DNA of 64,000 nt from Paenibacillus pasadenensis DSM 19293 (lineage in GTDB: Bacteria > Bacillota > Bacilli > Paenibacillales > Paenibacillaceae): assembly GCF_000422485.1 (NCBI RefSeq), contig NZ_KE383857.1:37519-101518 (forward strand). Direction: 5' to 3'. The notes beneath the pieces are model-generated. The model made no database searches, had not been told where the DNA came from, and saw only the letters and a program-made list of their open reading frames with translations. The translations under genes and the position numbers were made by a program. Of the stretch, positions 52,600 through 61,300 are shown one piece after another (within the stretch, counting starts at the first letter, position 1; every line of letters starts with the position of its first letter).

Positions 52600-52861
52600 C
52601 GCCTTCAAAGGCGAACGCGTCCGCTTCTCCAGGCTCCTTCCCTTCGCTCCGCTGGCGGGTCCTTGAAGAGGATGCCGCTGAGCCCCGGAGCTTAAAGGGC
52701 GCTGCGCGAAAGGAAAAAGACATTCAAGCATTCAAGCCGATAGCCGCTGCGCGGAGGAACACCTGCGTGGCTGTCGCAGAGCGGCAAGCTGCTGCTCTGA
52801 ACGCCGACGGTTAGCAGTCCGATGCTCCCCTTTTCAATAGCACCCTCCTGCAAGAATCGAA

Positions 52862-53061
52862 AGAGCCGGTTGGCCGGAAGCAGGGAGCCGAGAGTGCCTT
52901 GGATGCGAGGAAAGAGCCGGTCAGCTGGAAGCAGGGAGCCGAGAGTGCCTTGGATGCGAGGAGAGAGCCGGTCAGCTGGAAGCAGGGAGTCGAGAGTGCC
53001 TTGGATGCGGGGAGAGAGCCGGTTGGCTGGACCCAGGGAGTCGAGAGTGCCTTGGATGTGA
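52862..53061. repeat. 51-nt tandem repeat, four copies
   Basis: Units begin AGAGCCGGT at 52862, 52913, 52964 and 53015, with a constant 51-nt period and mostly single-base differences. The best-kept part is CGAGAGTGCCTTGGATG. It ends about 70 bases ahead of the pflA start. Confidence 0.92.
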
Positions 53062-53129
53062 AGGTAGTACTTGGTAAGAGAAGAAAAGGGCGGACGAGAG
53101 CTGCGAAACGGTAGAGGGAGGGAACCATC

Positions 53130-54101
53130 ATGCACACCGGGAGAATCCACTCTCTCGAAACGTTCGGAACGCTCGACGGTCCGGGAATCCGCTTCGTGCT
53201 GTTCATGCAGGGCTGCGCCTTGCAGTGCCGCTATTGCCATAACCCGGACAGCTGGGATACGGCCGCGGGACAGCCGCGCACGGTCGAGGAGGTGCTGGCC
53301 GAAATCGAACCGTACGTCGACTATTACAAAAGCTCCGGCGGCGGCATCACGGTCACCGGCGGCGAGCCGACGCTGCAGGCGCCGTTTGTCGCCGAGCTGT
53401 TCCGCGAGTGCAAGAGGCGCTGGGGGCTGCACACGGCGCTCGACTCCTCTGGCTTCTGCGATCCGCATCACGCGGAGGCGCTGCTCGAGGCGACGGATCT
53501 GGTGCTGCTCGATCTGAAATACATGGATTCGGAAGGACACCGCAAGCTGACGACGCAGCCCAACGAGCGAATCCTGACGTTCGCCTGCCACTTGTCGCGC
53601 ATGGGCATCCCGATGTGGATCCGCCGCGTGCTCGTGCCGGGACTGACGGACAACGCTGCCGATCTGATGAAGCTAGGACGCTTCATCTCCGGCCTGCGCA
53701 CGGTCGAGAAGGTGGAGGTGCTGCCTTATCACCGGATGGGCGTGTTCAAATGGCAGCAGCTCGGACGTCCCTACTCGCTGGAAGGCTACCGCGAACCGGA
53801 CGCCAAAGAAGTCGATCGCGCCGTGAAATGGATCGAGCAAGGCCGCCGGGAAGGGGCCGCCGAGCAAGGGCGCAGAGAAGGAACGGCCGCCGAGCAAGGG
53901 CGCCGAAGCAGGGAGGCCGCCGATCAAGGACGCCAAGACGGGACGGCCGCGGCGAATGGCGGCATGGCCGAGACGGTGCGAGGCGCCGCCGGGCCGGAGG
54001 ACGTGGGCAGCGCAGGCAGGCCTTGCAAGCAGAGCTTCGATGGCAGAACAGCCCCCGCACCAGGTCAGGAGCTGCGGTGCGCGGGCGGCAGCGGCGTCTA
54101 A
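53130..54101 (+). CDS. pflA: Pyruvate formate-lyase activating enzyme with repeat-rich tail
   Basis: 323 residues. The radical-SAM cluster motif is MQGCALQCRYCHNP; glycine-rich SAM motif SGGGITVTGGEPTLQ; later IRRVLVPGLTDN. It uses SAM to place the glycyl radical on PflB. Normal family length is about 245; here about 80 extra residues follow, with repeats such as EQGRREGAA and EQGRREGTAA and a Gly/Ala-rich end. The tail is probably disordered and looks like repeat expansion. ATG follows AGGGAGGG. Confidence 0.94.
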   Translation: MHTGRIHSLETFGTLDGPGIRFVLFMQGCALQCRYCHNPDSWDTAAGQPRTVEEVLAEIEPYVDYYKSSGGGITVTGGEPTLQAPFVAELFRECKRRWGLHTALDSSGFCDPHHAEALLEATDLVLLDLKYMDSEGHRKLTTQPNERILTFACHLSRMGIPMWIRRVLVPGLTDNAADLMKLGRFISGLRTVEKVEVLPYHRMGVFKWQQLGRPYSLEGYREPDAKEVDRAVKWIEQGRREGAAEQGRREGTAAEQGRRSREAADQGRQDGTAAANGGMAETVRGAAGPEDVGSAGRPCKQSFDGRTAPAPGQELRCAGGSGV

Positions 54102-54133
54102 ATCGGCAAAACGGCAGATGAGAAGAACGAATG

Positions 54134-54165
54134 AATCCAAGGCGCTTGGGCGCCTTGGATTTTTG
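54134..54165 (+). terminator. Terminator after pflA
   Basis: AATCCAAGGCGC and GCGCCTTGGATT form a perfect 12-pair stem around TTGG, followed by TTTTG. Confidence 0.9.
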
Positions 54166-54375
54166 TATATCTGCGCAGGTTGCCGAGATCGGAATGGAGG
54201 CGAACAGGGGAGGCTGTGGCCCAATTATTGGGTGACATTCCTAGCCTCGCGCTCTCGGAGAGTCTACTGCCCGGTTTTTCCGCGTAAAAGAACTCCTCGA
54301 GCGGATTCAGAGTCCGTCTCACTGTCCATGCGGCTAGACGAGGTGATGTCGCATCGGCGGAGAGAGAGCTCGTAT

Positions 54376-54391
54376 GTGGTAAATGTACCAC
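54376..54391. promoter_or_regulatory. Possible operator upstream of the VanX-like gene
   Basis: GTGGTA-AATG-TACCAC is a perfect inverted repeat. No matching regulator is encoded next to it. Confidence 0.4.
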
Positions 54392-54507
54392 TGGTGGAGG
54401 CGCATCGGTGGAAAGGGACGGTACGGGGCGTTTTGTTTTGTATGATTTTTCGTCCGACTCCGATAGAATCGTAGGAGTAGAAGCGAGAGCGAAGGAGGAG
54501 AGAGTCG

Positions 54508-55494
54508 ATGAGTCGAACGCGAAAAGCCGCCATGCTTGCAGCCGCCGCCGCGCTGCTGCTGAGCGCCTGCGACGCAGGCGGCCAAGGTGCCGCCAGCGGC
54601 AGCCTTGAAGCGGCCGGCGGCAGCGCGAATGCCGCTGCGCTAAGCGCCGCCGCATCGCCAAGCCCCGCCGCATCGCCGGGCAACGGCGCTGAGCCGGCCG
54701 CTTCCGCTGCGCTAAGCGCCGCCGCATCGCCGGGCAACGGCGCTGAGCCGGCTGCTTCCGCTGCGCCAAGCGCCGCCGCATCGCCGGCTCCGGCCGAGCC
54801 GGCCGCTTCGCCGGCTCCGGCGATGTCGCCGAAGCCCGCCTCGCCCAGGGAGGAGAAGAAGCCCGTGCCCGAACGCAAGCGCAAGCTGCCGTCCGGCTTC
54901 GTCTATGTGGACGAAGTCATTCCGACGGCGCAATACGAGATCCGCTATTTCACGGACTATAACTTCGTCGGAGCGCGGCTGGACGGCTACAATGCCCCCT
55001 ACGCGATCCTCACGAAGCAGGCGGCCGAGGCGCTCAAGGAAGCCCATGACTTCCTGGCGCCCAAGGGCTACGGCCTGAAAATCTTCGACGCCTACCGTCC
55101 GGCCAAGGCGGTGCGGCAGTTCGTCGCCTGGTCCAAGGACGCCTCCGACCAGCGGATGAAGGAGGAGTTCTACCCCGAGGTGGACAAGGCGAAGGCGTTC
55201 AAGCTCGGCTATATCTCCTCGCGCTCCGGCCATTCGCGGGGAAGCACGGTCGATCTGACGCTGTTCGAGCGGAAGACGGGCAAGGAGGCCGACATGGGCT
55301 CGCCGTTCGATTTTTTCGGGGACATCTCGAGCCACGGCACCCCCGAGATCGGCAAGGCGCCGGCGGAGCGGCGCGCGCTGCTCAAGCGGGCGATGGAGCT
55401 GGCGGGCTTCAAGCCGTACAGCAAGGAATGGTGGCATTACACGTTGGAGAAGGAGCCGTTTCCTAAGAAATACTTCGATTTCGATATCGAATAA
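54508..55494 (+). CDS. VanX-type D-Ala-D-Ala dipeptidase, lipoprotein
   Basis: 328 residues. Signal peptide with lipobox LLLSAC near residue 21, an Ala/Pro/Ser-rich linker of about 95 residues with 18-residue repeats, then a VanX/DdpX-like domain with FDAYRP, the zinc motif [13 protein letters not shown] and EWWHY. It cleaves D-alanyl-D-alanine or trims related peptides outside the cell. Vancomycin-operon VanX is cytoplasmic; here the lipoprotein signal and absence of vanHA suggest wall turnover or peptide scavenging. Confidence 0.88.
   Translation: MSRTRKAAMLAAAAALLLSACDAGGQGAASGSLEAAGGSANAAALSAAASPSPAASPGNGAEPAASAALSAAASPGNGAEPAASAAPSAAASPAPAEPAASPAPAMSPKPASPREEKKPVPERKRKLPSGFVYVDEVIPTAQYEIRYFTDYNFVGARLDGYNAPYAILTKQAAEALKEAHDFLAPKGYGLKIFDAYRPAKAVRQFVAWSKDASDQRMKEEFYPEVDKAKAFKLGYISSRSGHSRGSTVDLTLFERKTGKEADMGSPFDFFGDISSHGTPEIGKAPAERRALLKRAMELAGFKPYSKEWWHYTLEKEPFPKKYFDFDIE
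54636..54790 (+). repeat. In-frame 54-nt repeat in the VanX-like linker
   Basis: Two nearly identical copies plus partial copies of a 54-nt unit encode [18 protein letters not shown]-like sequence. In-frame expansion lengthens the spacer between membrane anchor and enzyme. Confidence 0.75.
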
Positions 55495-55522
55495 ATCTAT
55501 GATTCCATCCAATTTTATCGAA

Positions 55523-55578
55523 TTTATTTAATAAAACCTTACCCTGACGTTGACGGATCCCTGACACAGGTCTTCTAT
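55523..55578 (+). promoter_or_regulatory. Promoter with LysR-like box for the ABC importer operon
   Basis: TTTATT-T-AATAAA (55523-55535) is a perfect palindrome of the LysR T-N11-A form. Downstream TTGACG (55550-55555), 17 bases, then a weak -10 TTCTAT (55573-55578). A LysR gene ends this operon, so it is the natural candidate regulator. Confidence 0.45.
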
Positions 55579-55615
55579 GCTTGTAGCATCAAGACATTGA
55601 TCAGGAGGTTTCGAT

Positions 55616-56731
55616 ATGCCAGCTATGGTCCGCCGCAAGACCGTTACCGCCCTTCTCGCCCTGTCGCTTTCCCTCGCCGTATCCGCGTGCGGAGCCCAGA
55701 ACGCGTCCCAGAATGCAGCCGGTCCCGCTGCAGAAGGACAGGCTCCGGCCGGCACGGAAGCATCAACTGCTCCGGAGGCATCGACGGCGCCGTCCAAATC
55801 GGACGAGCCGCTCGTCGTCTACCTGAACGACTTCGACGAAATCATCCAGCCGATGTTCGAGCAGGCGACCGGCTACAAGCTGGAGCTCGTATCCGGCAAC
55901 GGCGCCGAGCTGGCCTCCCGCATCGAAGCGGAGAAGGGTAATCCGCACTGGGATGTCGTCTGGATGGATTCCATGCCGTTGATCGACCAGTTGGGCAAAA
56001 CCGGCCGACTACTGGAGGGCTGGACGCCGGCGGACATCGGCAACCTGACCGACTTCGCCAGCGGACTCGTGCCGGCGAACGGAACCTATTACCCGACCGG
56101 CGCCCATGCTGCCGCCGTCATCGCCTACAACACGAAAGCCTTCACGAAGGACACGGCTCCGAAGACATGGGCCGATCTGGCCGATGCGAAGTTCAAGAAT
56201 GCGCTGGGCATGGCTGATCCTGCCGTCGCCGCCCCGGCCTATCCGTTCGTCTCCTATTTCTTCCAGAGCCAAGGCATGGATGCCGCTAAAGGGTATTTCG
56301 ACAGCCTGTTCAAAAACGGCATGCATGTGTACCCGAAAAATCCGAACGTCGCCAAAGCGCTGACCGGCGGGGAAATCAAGGCAGCCGCCCTTCAGGAAAG
56401 CAACGCCTACGCGCTGAAAAACAAAGGCGAGCCGGTCGATATCATCTGGCCTGCCGAAGGAGCCCCTGCGTCGGTGCGCGTCGCCGCGATCCAGAAAGAG
56501 ACGAAGCATCTGGAAGCCGCCAAGGCGTTTGTCGAGTTCCTGCTGGATCCCGCGACGCAGCAGGCGCTGATCGACAAGGGCGAGGAGAGCTACTTCGAGC
56601 CTTCCGCCAAAGGCGTGAACGCCAAGGCCGACCGCGCGGGAGATGCCAAGCTTGTTTTGGCTGAAGCGGCTTGGGCCGGCGAGCATGAAGGCGAGATCAA
56701 GCAATGGTTCGCGGACAAAGCGGTGAAGTGA
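55616..56731 (+). CDS. ABC importer substrate-binding lipoprotein (iron/phosphonate class)
   Basis: 371 residues. Lipobox AVSAC near residue 25, an Ala/Thr linker, then a type II periplasmic-binding fold (VVYLNDFDEIIQPMFEQATGYK; WDVVWMDSM; PTGAHAAAVIAYNTKAF) like Fe(III)- or 2-aminoethylphosphonate-binding proteins. The metallophosphoesterase in the operon favours a phosphorus compound; iron remains possible. ATG follows CAGGAGG. Confidence 0.85.
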   Translation: MPAMVRRKTVTALLALSLSLAVSACGAQNASQNAAGPAAEGQAPAGTEASTAPEASTAPSKSDEPLVVYLNDFDEIIQPMFEQATGYKLELVSGNGAELASRIEAEKGNPHWDVVWMDSMPLIDQLGKTGRLLEGWTPADIGNLTDFASGLVPANGTYYPTGAHAAAVIAYNTKAFTKDTAPKTWADLADAKFKNALGMADPAVAAPAYPFVSYFFQSQGMDAAKGYFDSLFKNGMHVYPKNPNVAKALTGGEIKAAALQESNAYALKNKGEPVDIIWPAEGAPASVRVAAIQKETKHLEAAKAFVEFLLDPATQQALIDKGEESYFEPSAKGVNAKADRAGDAKLVLAEAAWAGEHEGEIKQWFADKAVK

Positions 56732-56735
56732 CGGA

Positions 56736-58427
56736 ATGAAGCTCCTGCCGAGTCAAGGCAACAGGACGGGCTGGCTGATGCTGGCCGTCCTGTTCGTCCT
56801 CATTCTGCTGCCGCTGCTCGCCGTCGTCATCCAGGTGCTCTTTCCCGGCATTTTCTTCGGCACCCTGAAGACCGGCGATCTTTCCTTGCTGCTCGACATC
56901 TTCAGACGGCCGCTATGGTATGCCTCGCTCAAAAATTCGGTCCTGCTCGGCCTGGGCACGACGGTTCTGGCCACGCTCCTCGGCGGAGCGCTGGCTTTTG
57001 CCCGTTCCCGCTGGGCCTTTCCGACGGCCAGACTGCTGGACATCTCGGTCTGGCTGCTGCTGATCACCCCTTCCTTCATTCTGGCGCAGGGATGGGTCAT
57101 GTTCGCGGCTCCGGACGGCCTCGCCGCCCAGCGGCTGGGCTGGGACGGAGCGTCCGCGCTGGTGTTCCAGCCAGCGGGGCTGATCGCCGTCATGACGCTG
57201 AGCAAGTTCCCGCTGGCCTATTTGACGGTGAAGGCGGCGCTGCAGTGGAGGGTCGAGAGGCTGAGCGACGCGGCGCGGCTGTCGGGCGCCTCTCCATGGA
57301 CGGTGCTGCGCACCGTGGAGCTGCCGCTGCTGCTGCCCGCGATCGCTTCGGGAGCGATGCTGGTGTTCATGGACACGGTCGGCGACTTCGGCCTGCCCGC
57401 CTCCATCGCAGCCGTGTTCCGCTTTCCGACGCTGCCTTATTCCATCTACTCCGCGCTGTACACATCCCCGATCCGCTTCGACATGGCAGGGGCGCTGTCG
57501 TTCTATCTCGTGCTGCTGATCGCGCTCGCGATGAGTGTCCAGCTGTATGCCATGCGCAAGTCGCGCTTCGACTTTCTCTCCTCGCGCGCGGTGGAGTCGC
57601 AGCCTCGCCGTCCGGCAAGGGGCGGCTCGCTGCTGGCGCTGGCCAACTCGGCCTTTCTGGCGATCGCCATCGGCATCCCGCTTGGCTCCAATCTGCTGAT
57701 GTCGCTGCAGGGCGACTCCGCCGGCGGCGGGTTCACGCTGGACCATTACCGCGCTCTATTCCAGGGGGACAGCCGCCTCGCGCAGGGTCTGGCGCATAGC
57801 CTGGAAATTGCGCTGACCGCGGCGGCAATCGGACTTGTCGTCGGCTTCCTGACGGCGTATGTCCTGACCTATACCTCCTTCAGGCTGAAGAAGACGATCG
57901 ACGTCCTGTCCCTCGTCTCGCTGGCGGTGCCGGGCATCGTGCTCGGCATCGGCTATATCTTCATCTGGAACCAGGCCTGGCTGCAGCACATCGGGCTGCT
58001 TCTGTACGGCACGCCGTGGATTCTCGCGCTCGGCGGCGTAGCCGGCGCCATCCCGGTCATCACCCGCATCATGGCGGGAGCGATGGCCCAGGTGCCGGAA
58101 CGACTGCTGGCCGCGGCGCAGCTGCAAGGGGCCGGCTTCTTCTCTCGGCTGCGGACGGTGCTGGCGCCGCTCGTGAAGGGCGCTCTCCTCTCGGCCGGAC
58201 TGACGGCGTTCGGCTCCAGCGTATTCGACCTGGCGCTGTCCTCCGTGCTGTATCCGCCCAACTATATGACACTGCCGGTCGTCATCAACAAAGCCTTCGA
58301 GGACCTCCGGTTCGGCTACGCATCGGCGGCGACGCTGACGGGAGCCGGACTGGTCGTCCTGATCATTCTGAGCGTGGACCTGCTGGCCCGGGGGACGCGC
58401 CGACGTTCAAGGAGAACGACTTCATGA
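56736..58427 (+). CDS. Two-domain ABC importer permease (FbpB/PhnUV-like fused)
   Basis: 563 residues with about twelve membrane spans in two homologous halves, each with an EAA-type loop (DAARLSGASPWTVLRTVELP; AAAQLQGAGFFSRLRTVLAP). This fused form is typical of the iron/phosphonate/thiamine family. Starts four bases after the binding-protein stop and overlaps the ATPase start (ATGA). Confidence 0.9.
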   Translation: MKLLPSQGNRTGWLMLAVLFVLILLPLLAVVIQVLFPGIFFGTLKTGDLSLLLDIFRRPLWYASLKNSVLLGLGTTVLATLLGGALAFARSRWAFPTARLLDISVWLLLITPSFILAQGWVMFAAPDGLAAQRLGWDGASALVFQPAGLIAVMTLSKFPLAYLTVKAALQWRVERLSDAARLSGASPWTVLRTVELPLLLPAIASGAMLVFMDTVGDFGLPASIAAVFRFPTLPYSIYSALYTSPIRFDMAGALSFYLVLLIALAMSVQLYAMRKSRFDFLSSRAVESQPRRPARGGSLLALANSAFLAIAIGIPLGSNLLMSLQGDSAGGGFTLDHYRALFQGDSRLAQGLAHSLEIALTAAAIGLVVGFLTAYVLTYTSFRLKKTIDVLSLVSLAVPGIVLGIGYIFIWNQAWLQHIGLLLYGTPWILALGGVAGAIPVITRIMAGAMAQVPERLLAAAQLQGAGFFSRLRTVLAPLVKGALLSAGLTAFGSSVFDLALSSVLYPPNYMTLPVVINKAFEDLRFGYASAATLTGAGLVVLIILSVDLLARGTRRRSRRTTS

Positions 58428-59551
58428 CAGCGATGCTGGAGATCAAGCAAGTAGGCAAATCGTACGGCAAGCAGGAGGTGCTGGGGAGCGTCGATCTGAG
58501 CGTGCAGACTGGAGAGATCATCAGCGTGCTCGGTCCGTCCGGCTGCGGCAAGTCGACGCTGCTGCAGCTGATCGCCGGCCTGCAGCAGCCGGACCGCGGC
58601 GAGATCCTGCTGCGCGGCAAGCTGGCCGCTTCCCGGTCCGCCATGCTGGCGCCGGAGAAGCGCGGCATCAACATGGTATTCCAGGATTATGCCTTGTGGC
58701 CCCATATGACGGTGTTCGAAAATATCGCCTACGGCATGCGCCGGAGCAGGCAGGACCAGGCCGGCATCAAGGCCTCCGTGGCGGAGCTGGCTGCGCTGCT
58801 CAGGCTGGAAGGACTGGAGCAGCGCCTGCCGCCGCAGCTGTCCGGCGGCCAGCAGCAGCGCGTCGCCATCGCGCGGGCGCTCGCGACCAAGCCGGATCTG
58901 ATGCTGCTCGACGAGCCGCTCTCGAACCTCGACATGCAGCTGCGCGTCGAGATGCGCACGGAGATGGCCTATCTGTTCAAAAAGCTGGGCACGACGGTCT
59001 TCCATGTGACCCACGATCCGGAAGAAGCCTTCTCCATGGCCGACCGTCTGGTCATCATGCGCGAAGGCGCGATCGACCAGATCGGCACGCCTCAGGAATG
59101 CTGGCGCCGGCCGGCATCCGCATCGGCGGCCAAGCTGCTGGGAGCGGGCAATCGGCTGGAGGTCATGGGCAGGATCGGCGGGGGCGTATCGGTCGGAGAG
59201 GCGAAGCTGGCCGGGGTGTGGCCCGGCCAGCTGGCTGCGTCCAACGCAGAAGGACCCGCTCAGCTGCTCTTCCGTCCGGATGCGGCGGATTTTCAGCCGC
59301 ATGTCGTCTGCACCTCGGGCGAGGCCGCTGAATCAGCGGCTTCGCTGGAGCCGGCCTGGGAGCGGAACCGTCTGCCCGTGCATGTCGTGCACAGCGTCTT
59401 TGAGGGCAAGGGCTGGAGAGTGCTGGCCCGCACGTCCGACGGACAGCCGCTGACGTTCCTGCATCATCGGCCGCTCGCAGCCGGCGACGAGGGCCTGCTG
59501 ACGATATCCCCGACCGATCTGTACCTTTATCCCATACTGGAGGCCAACTGA
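58424..59551 (+). CDS. ABC importer ATP-binding protein (PotA/PhnT/FbpC-like)
   Basis: 375 residues: Walker A GPSGCGKST, signature LSGGQQQRVAIARAL, Walker B LMLLDEPLSNLD, H-loop VFHVTHDPEEA, and a C-terminal TOBE-like domain. Overlaps the permease gene by four bases. Energises the importer; six bases before the phosphoesterase. Confidence 0.92.
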   Translation: MTAMLEIKQVGKSYGKQEVLGSVDLSVQTGEIISVLGPSGCGKSTLLQLIAGLQQPDRGEILLRGKLAASRSAMLAPEKRGINMVFQDYALWPHMTVFENIAYGMRRSRQDQAGIKASVAELAALLRLEGLEQRLPPQLSGGQQQRVAIARALATKPDLMLLDEPLSNLDMQLRVEMRTEMAYLFKKLGTTVFHVTHDPEEAFSMADRLVIMREGAIDQIGTPQECWRRPASASAAKLLGAGNRLEVMGRIGGGVSVGEAKLAGVWPGQLAASNAEGPAQLLFRPDAADFQPHVVCTSGEAAESAASLEPAWERNRLPVHVVHSVFEGKGWRVLARTSDGQPLTFLHHRPLAAGDEGLLTISPTDLYLYPILEAN

Positions 59552-59556
59552 TCCTC

Positions 59557-60273
59557 ATGTCCCGAATACTCGCGTTGTCCGACATCCATGGCTTCACCGC
59601 CGAGGCTCGCCGGCTGCTGCAAGCGGCCGCCTACGAGCCGGGCCGGGACAAGCTCTTTCTGCTGGGCGATTATATCGATTACGAGCCGTGTACATGGAGT
59701 TCTCTGGACGAAATCATGGAGCTGACGGCCGGCGGCGCCGTCGCGCTCGCCGGCAACATGGAGCGGCATCTGCAGCGGCAGCTGGAGCAGGAGCTGGAGA
59801 GCCGCGGGAGCCTGGATCACGGCAGCTCCGTTCAGCTGCAGTTTCTGAAGCGCCTGCCGCTGCATGCCGCGGCTGGCGGATGGCTGTTCGTGCATGCCGG
59901 CATCCGTCCCGGAGTGCCTCTGGAGCGGCAGGCGGAGCGCGATCTCATCGGCATCCGGGAAGAATTCTGGGGGGCCGCGGAGGCCGCAGAGGCGCCGCCG
60001 ATGCATGGCGGCGGGACGTTGGAGACAAGCGGCGAATGGCTGCCGCAAGTACAAATCGTGTTCGGGCATACGCCGACGCACAAGATCGGAGCGCCGCCGG
60101 GAGAGCTGTGGCGTGGTCCCGGCAAGCTCGGCATCGATACCGGGGCCAAGCATGGCCTGCGGCTGACGCTCGTCGATCTGACCGGACGCAAGGACTATTC
60201 CTGTCCGACTTCTCCCGCTGGTCCTGGTCAGGTGCAAGCCGCTGTCGCCATCAACGATTGGGAGGCGGGATAG
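59557..60273 (+). CDS. Metallophosphoesterase (calcineurin-like, PP1-type)
   Basis: 238 residues with all metal-site blocks: LSDIHG, GDYIDYEP, GNME, FVHAGI and FGHTPTH. Resembles bacterial Ser/Thr phosphatases and Ap4A hydrolase-like enzymes. No signal peptide. Its position inside an importer operon suggests that it removes phosphate from the imported compound. Confidence 0.85.
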   Translation: MSRILALSDIHGFTAEARRLLQAAAYEPGRDKLFLLGDYIDYEPCTWSSLDEIMELTAGGAVALAGNMERHLQRQLEQELESRGSLDHGSSVQLQFLKRLPLHAAAGGWLFVHAGIRPGVPLERQAERDLIGIREEFWGAAEAAEAPPMHGGGTLETSGEWLPQVQIVFGHTPTHKIGAPPGELWRGPGKLGIDTGAKHGLRLTLVDLTGRKDYSCPTSPAGPGQVQAAVAINDWEAG

Positions 60274-60277
60274 GGAG

Positions 60278-61171
60278 ATGAACCTGCTTAAATTCCAGAT
60301 CGTCGAGCTGCTCGACAAGCACCGCAAAGTAACCGCCGTGGCAGAGGTGCTGGGCCTCAAGCAGCCTACGGTCACCTACCATATGAAGTCGCTGGAGCAG
60401 GAGTACGGCGTGAAGCTGTTCGAGCCTCGGATGGACAAGGTGATTCTGACCGAGGCTGGACGCGCCTTGCTGCATTTTGCCGGCAAAATCAACTGCCTGG
60501 CCTCCGAGGCGAAGCGGACCGTCCAGGAATACGGAACTCCTGGTAGAGGGACCCTCCGCGTCGGAGCCAGCTACGTCCCGGCTACCTATATGCTGCCGCG
60601 CCTGCTCAAGGAGTTTGCAGCGCGCCATCCCAAGGTGACGGTCACGCTGGCGGTCAAGCCCTCTGCCGTGATCAAGGAGATGCTGCTGAATCACGAGATC
60701 GATCTCGGCGTCCTGTCGGCGGAGCCGTTCCGCCTGCCGATGCTGGACGTGCGCGAGCTCTGCGACGACGAGCTGGTGCTGGCGCATGCTCCGAGCCATT
60801 ATCTGGCCGCGAGCTCTGAGCTGACCCCGGGCCTCCTCTGCACGGCTGATTTTGTTCTCCATGGACGGCATTCCAGCACGCGCGAGCTGACGGACCGCTG
60901 GCTGGAGCAGCATGGAGTCCAGCTGGAGCAGCACCTGGAGCTGGATTCGCTGGAAGCGATCAAGCAGATGGTCATTCAGGGCGGGCATGTTACATTCGCA
61001 TCGGGACTCGCGATCCAGGCAGAGGTGGCCAGAGGCCAGCTGCTGGCAAGAGCGATCCCGGAATTCCGCTATCGGCGCAAGATCAGCTGCACCACCAACC
61101 GCGACCGCCATCACTCCGGCCTGCTGGATAGCATGATGGAGCTGCTGCAGGACTGGGAGCATATTCAATAA
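60278..61171 (+). CDS. LysR-family transcriptional regulator
   Basis: 297 residues: winged helix at the N-terminus (FQIVELLDKHRKVTAVAEVLGLKQPTVTYHMKSLEQ, in part KQPTVTYHMKSLE) and a two-lobed effector domain. It starts four bases after the phosphoesterase stop, so it is the last gene of the importer operon. Probably controls the operon from the T-N11-A palindrome near 55523. Confidence 0.9.
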   Translation: MNLLKFQIVELLDKHRKVTAVAEVLGLKQPTVTYHMKSLEQEYGVKLFEPRMDKVILTEAGRALLHFAGKINCLASEAKRTVQEYGTPGRGTLRVGASYVPATYMLPRLLKEFAARHPKVTVTLAVKPSAVIKEMLLNHEIDLGVLSAEPFRLPMLDVRELCDDELVLAHAPSHYLAASSELTPGLLCTADFVLHGRHSSTRELTDRWLEQHGVQLEQHLELDSLEAIKQMVIQGGHVTFASGLAIQAEVARGQLLARAIPEFRYRRKISCTTNRDRHHSGLLDSMMELLQDWEHIQ

Positions 61172-61300
61172 ACCTTGGGCGGCATTCAACTTTTAACGGC
61201 GGATTTAACGCACTCGCCGACCCCTCTTGATGCTGCCTGGACAAGCCGGAGCTACAGTAAAGAAGCCGGAAGGCGAAAATCAGGCAGGGGAGCGGATGAG

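Larger units (their letters stand above)
52416..53129. other. Repeat-rich intergenic region between pflB and pflA
   Basis: 714 bases, unusual between genes that are normally adjacent. It holds a 10-nt tandem repeat (52441-52476), a hairpin (52563-52599), and four copies of a 51-nt repeat (52862-53061). No coding frame with a ribosome site was found; frames through the 51-nt repeat are repeat artefacts. Confidence 0.75.
54102..54507. other. Intergenic region after pflA
   Basis: About 406 bases: the pflA terminator (54134-54165), a possible operator (54376-54391) and an AT-richer promoter-like zone around 54430-54475. No gene seen. Confidence 0.6.

Noticed and set aside
52862-53061. CRISPR array
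   Set aside because: Copies are contiguous without distinct spacers, and no cas genes are present.
52811-53206. Minus-strand frame encoding 17-residue repeats (SKALSTP type)
   Set aside because: The periodic protein is just the 51-nt DNA repeat read in frame; no ribosome site or conserved ends.
61175-61300. N-terminal extension of the CYTH-like protein
   Set aside because: It would bury the signal peptide inside the protein; ATG 61301 starts a normal signal sequence.
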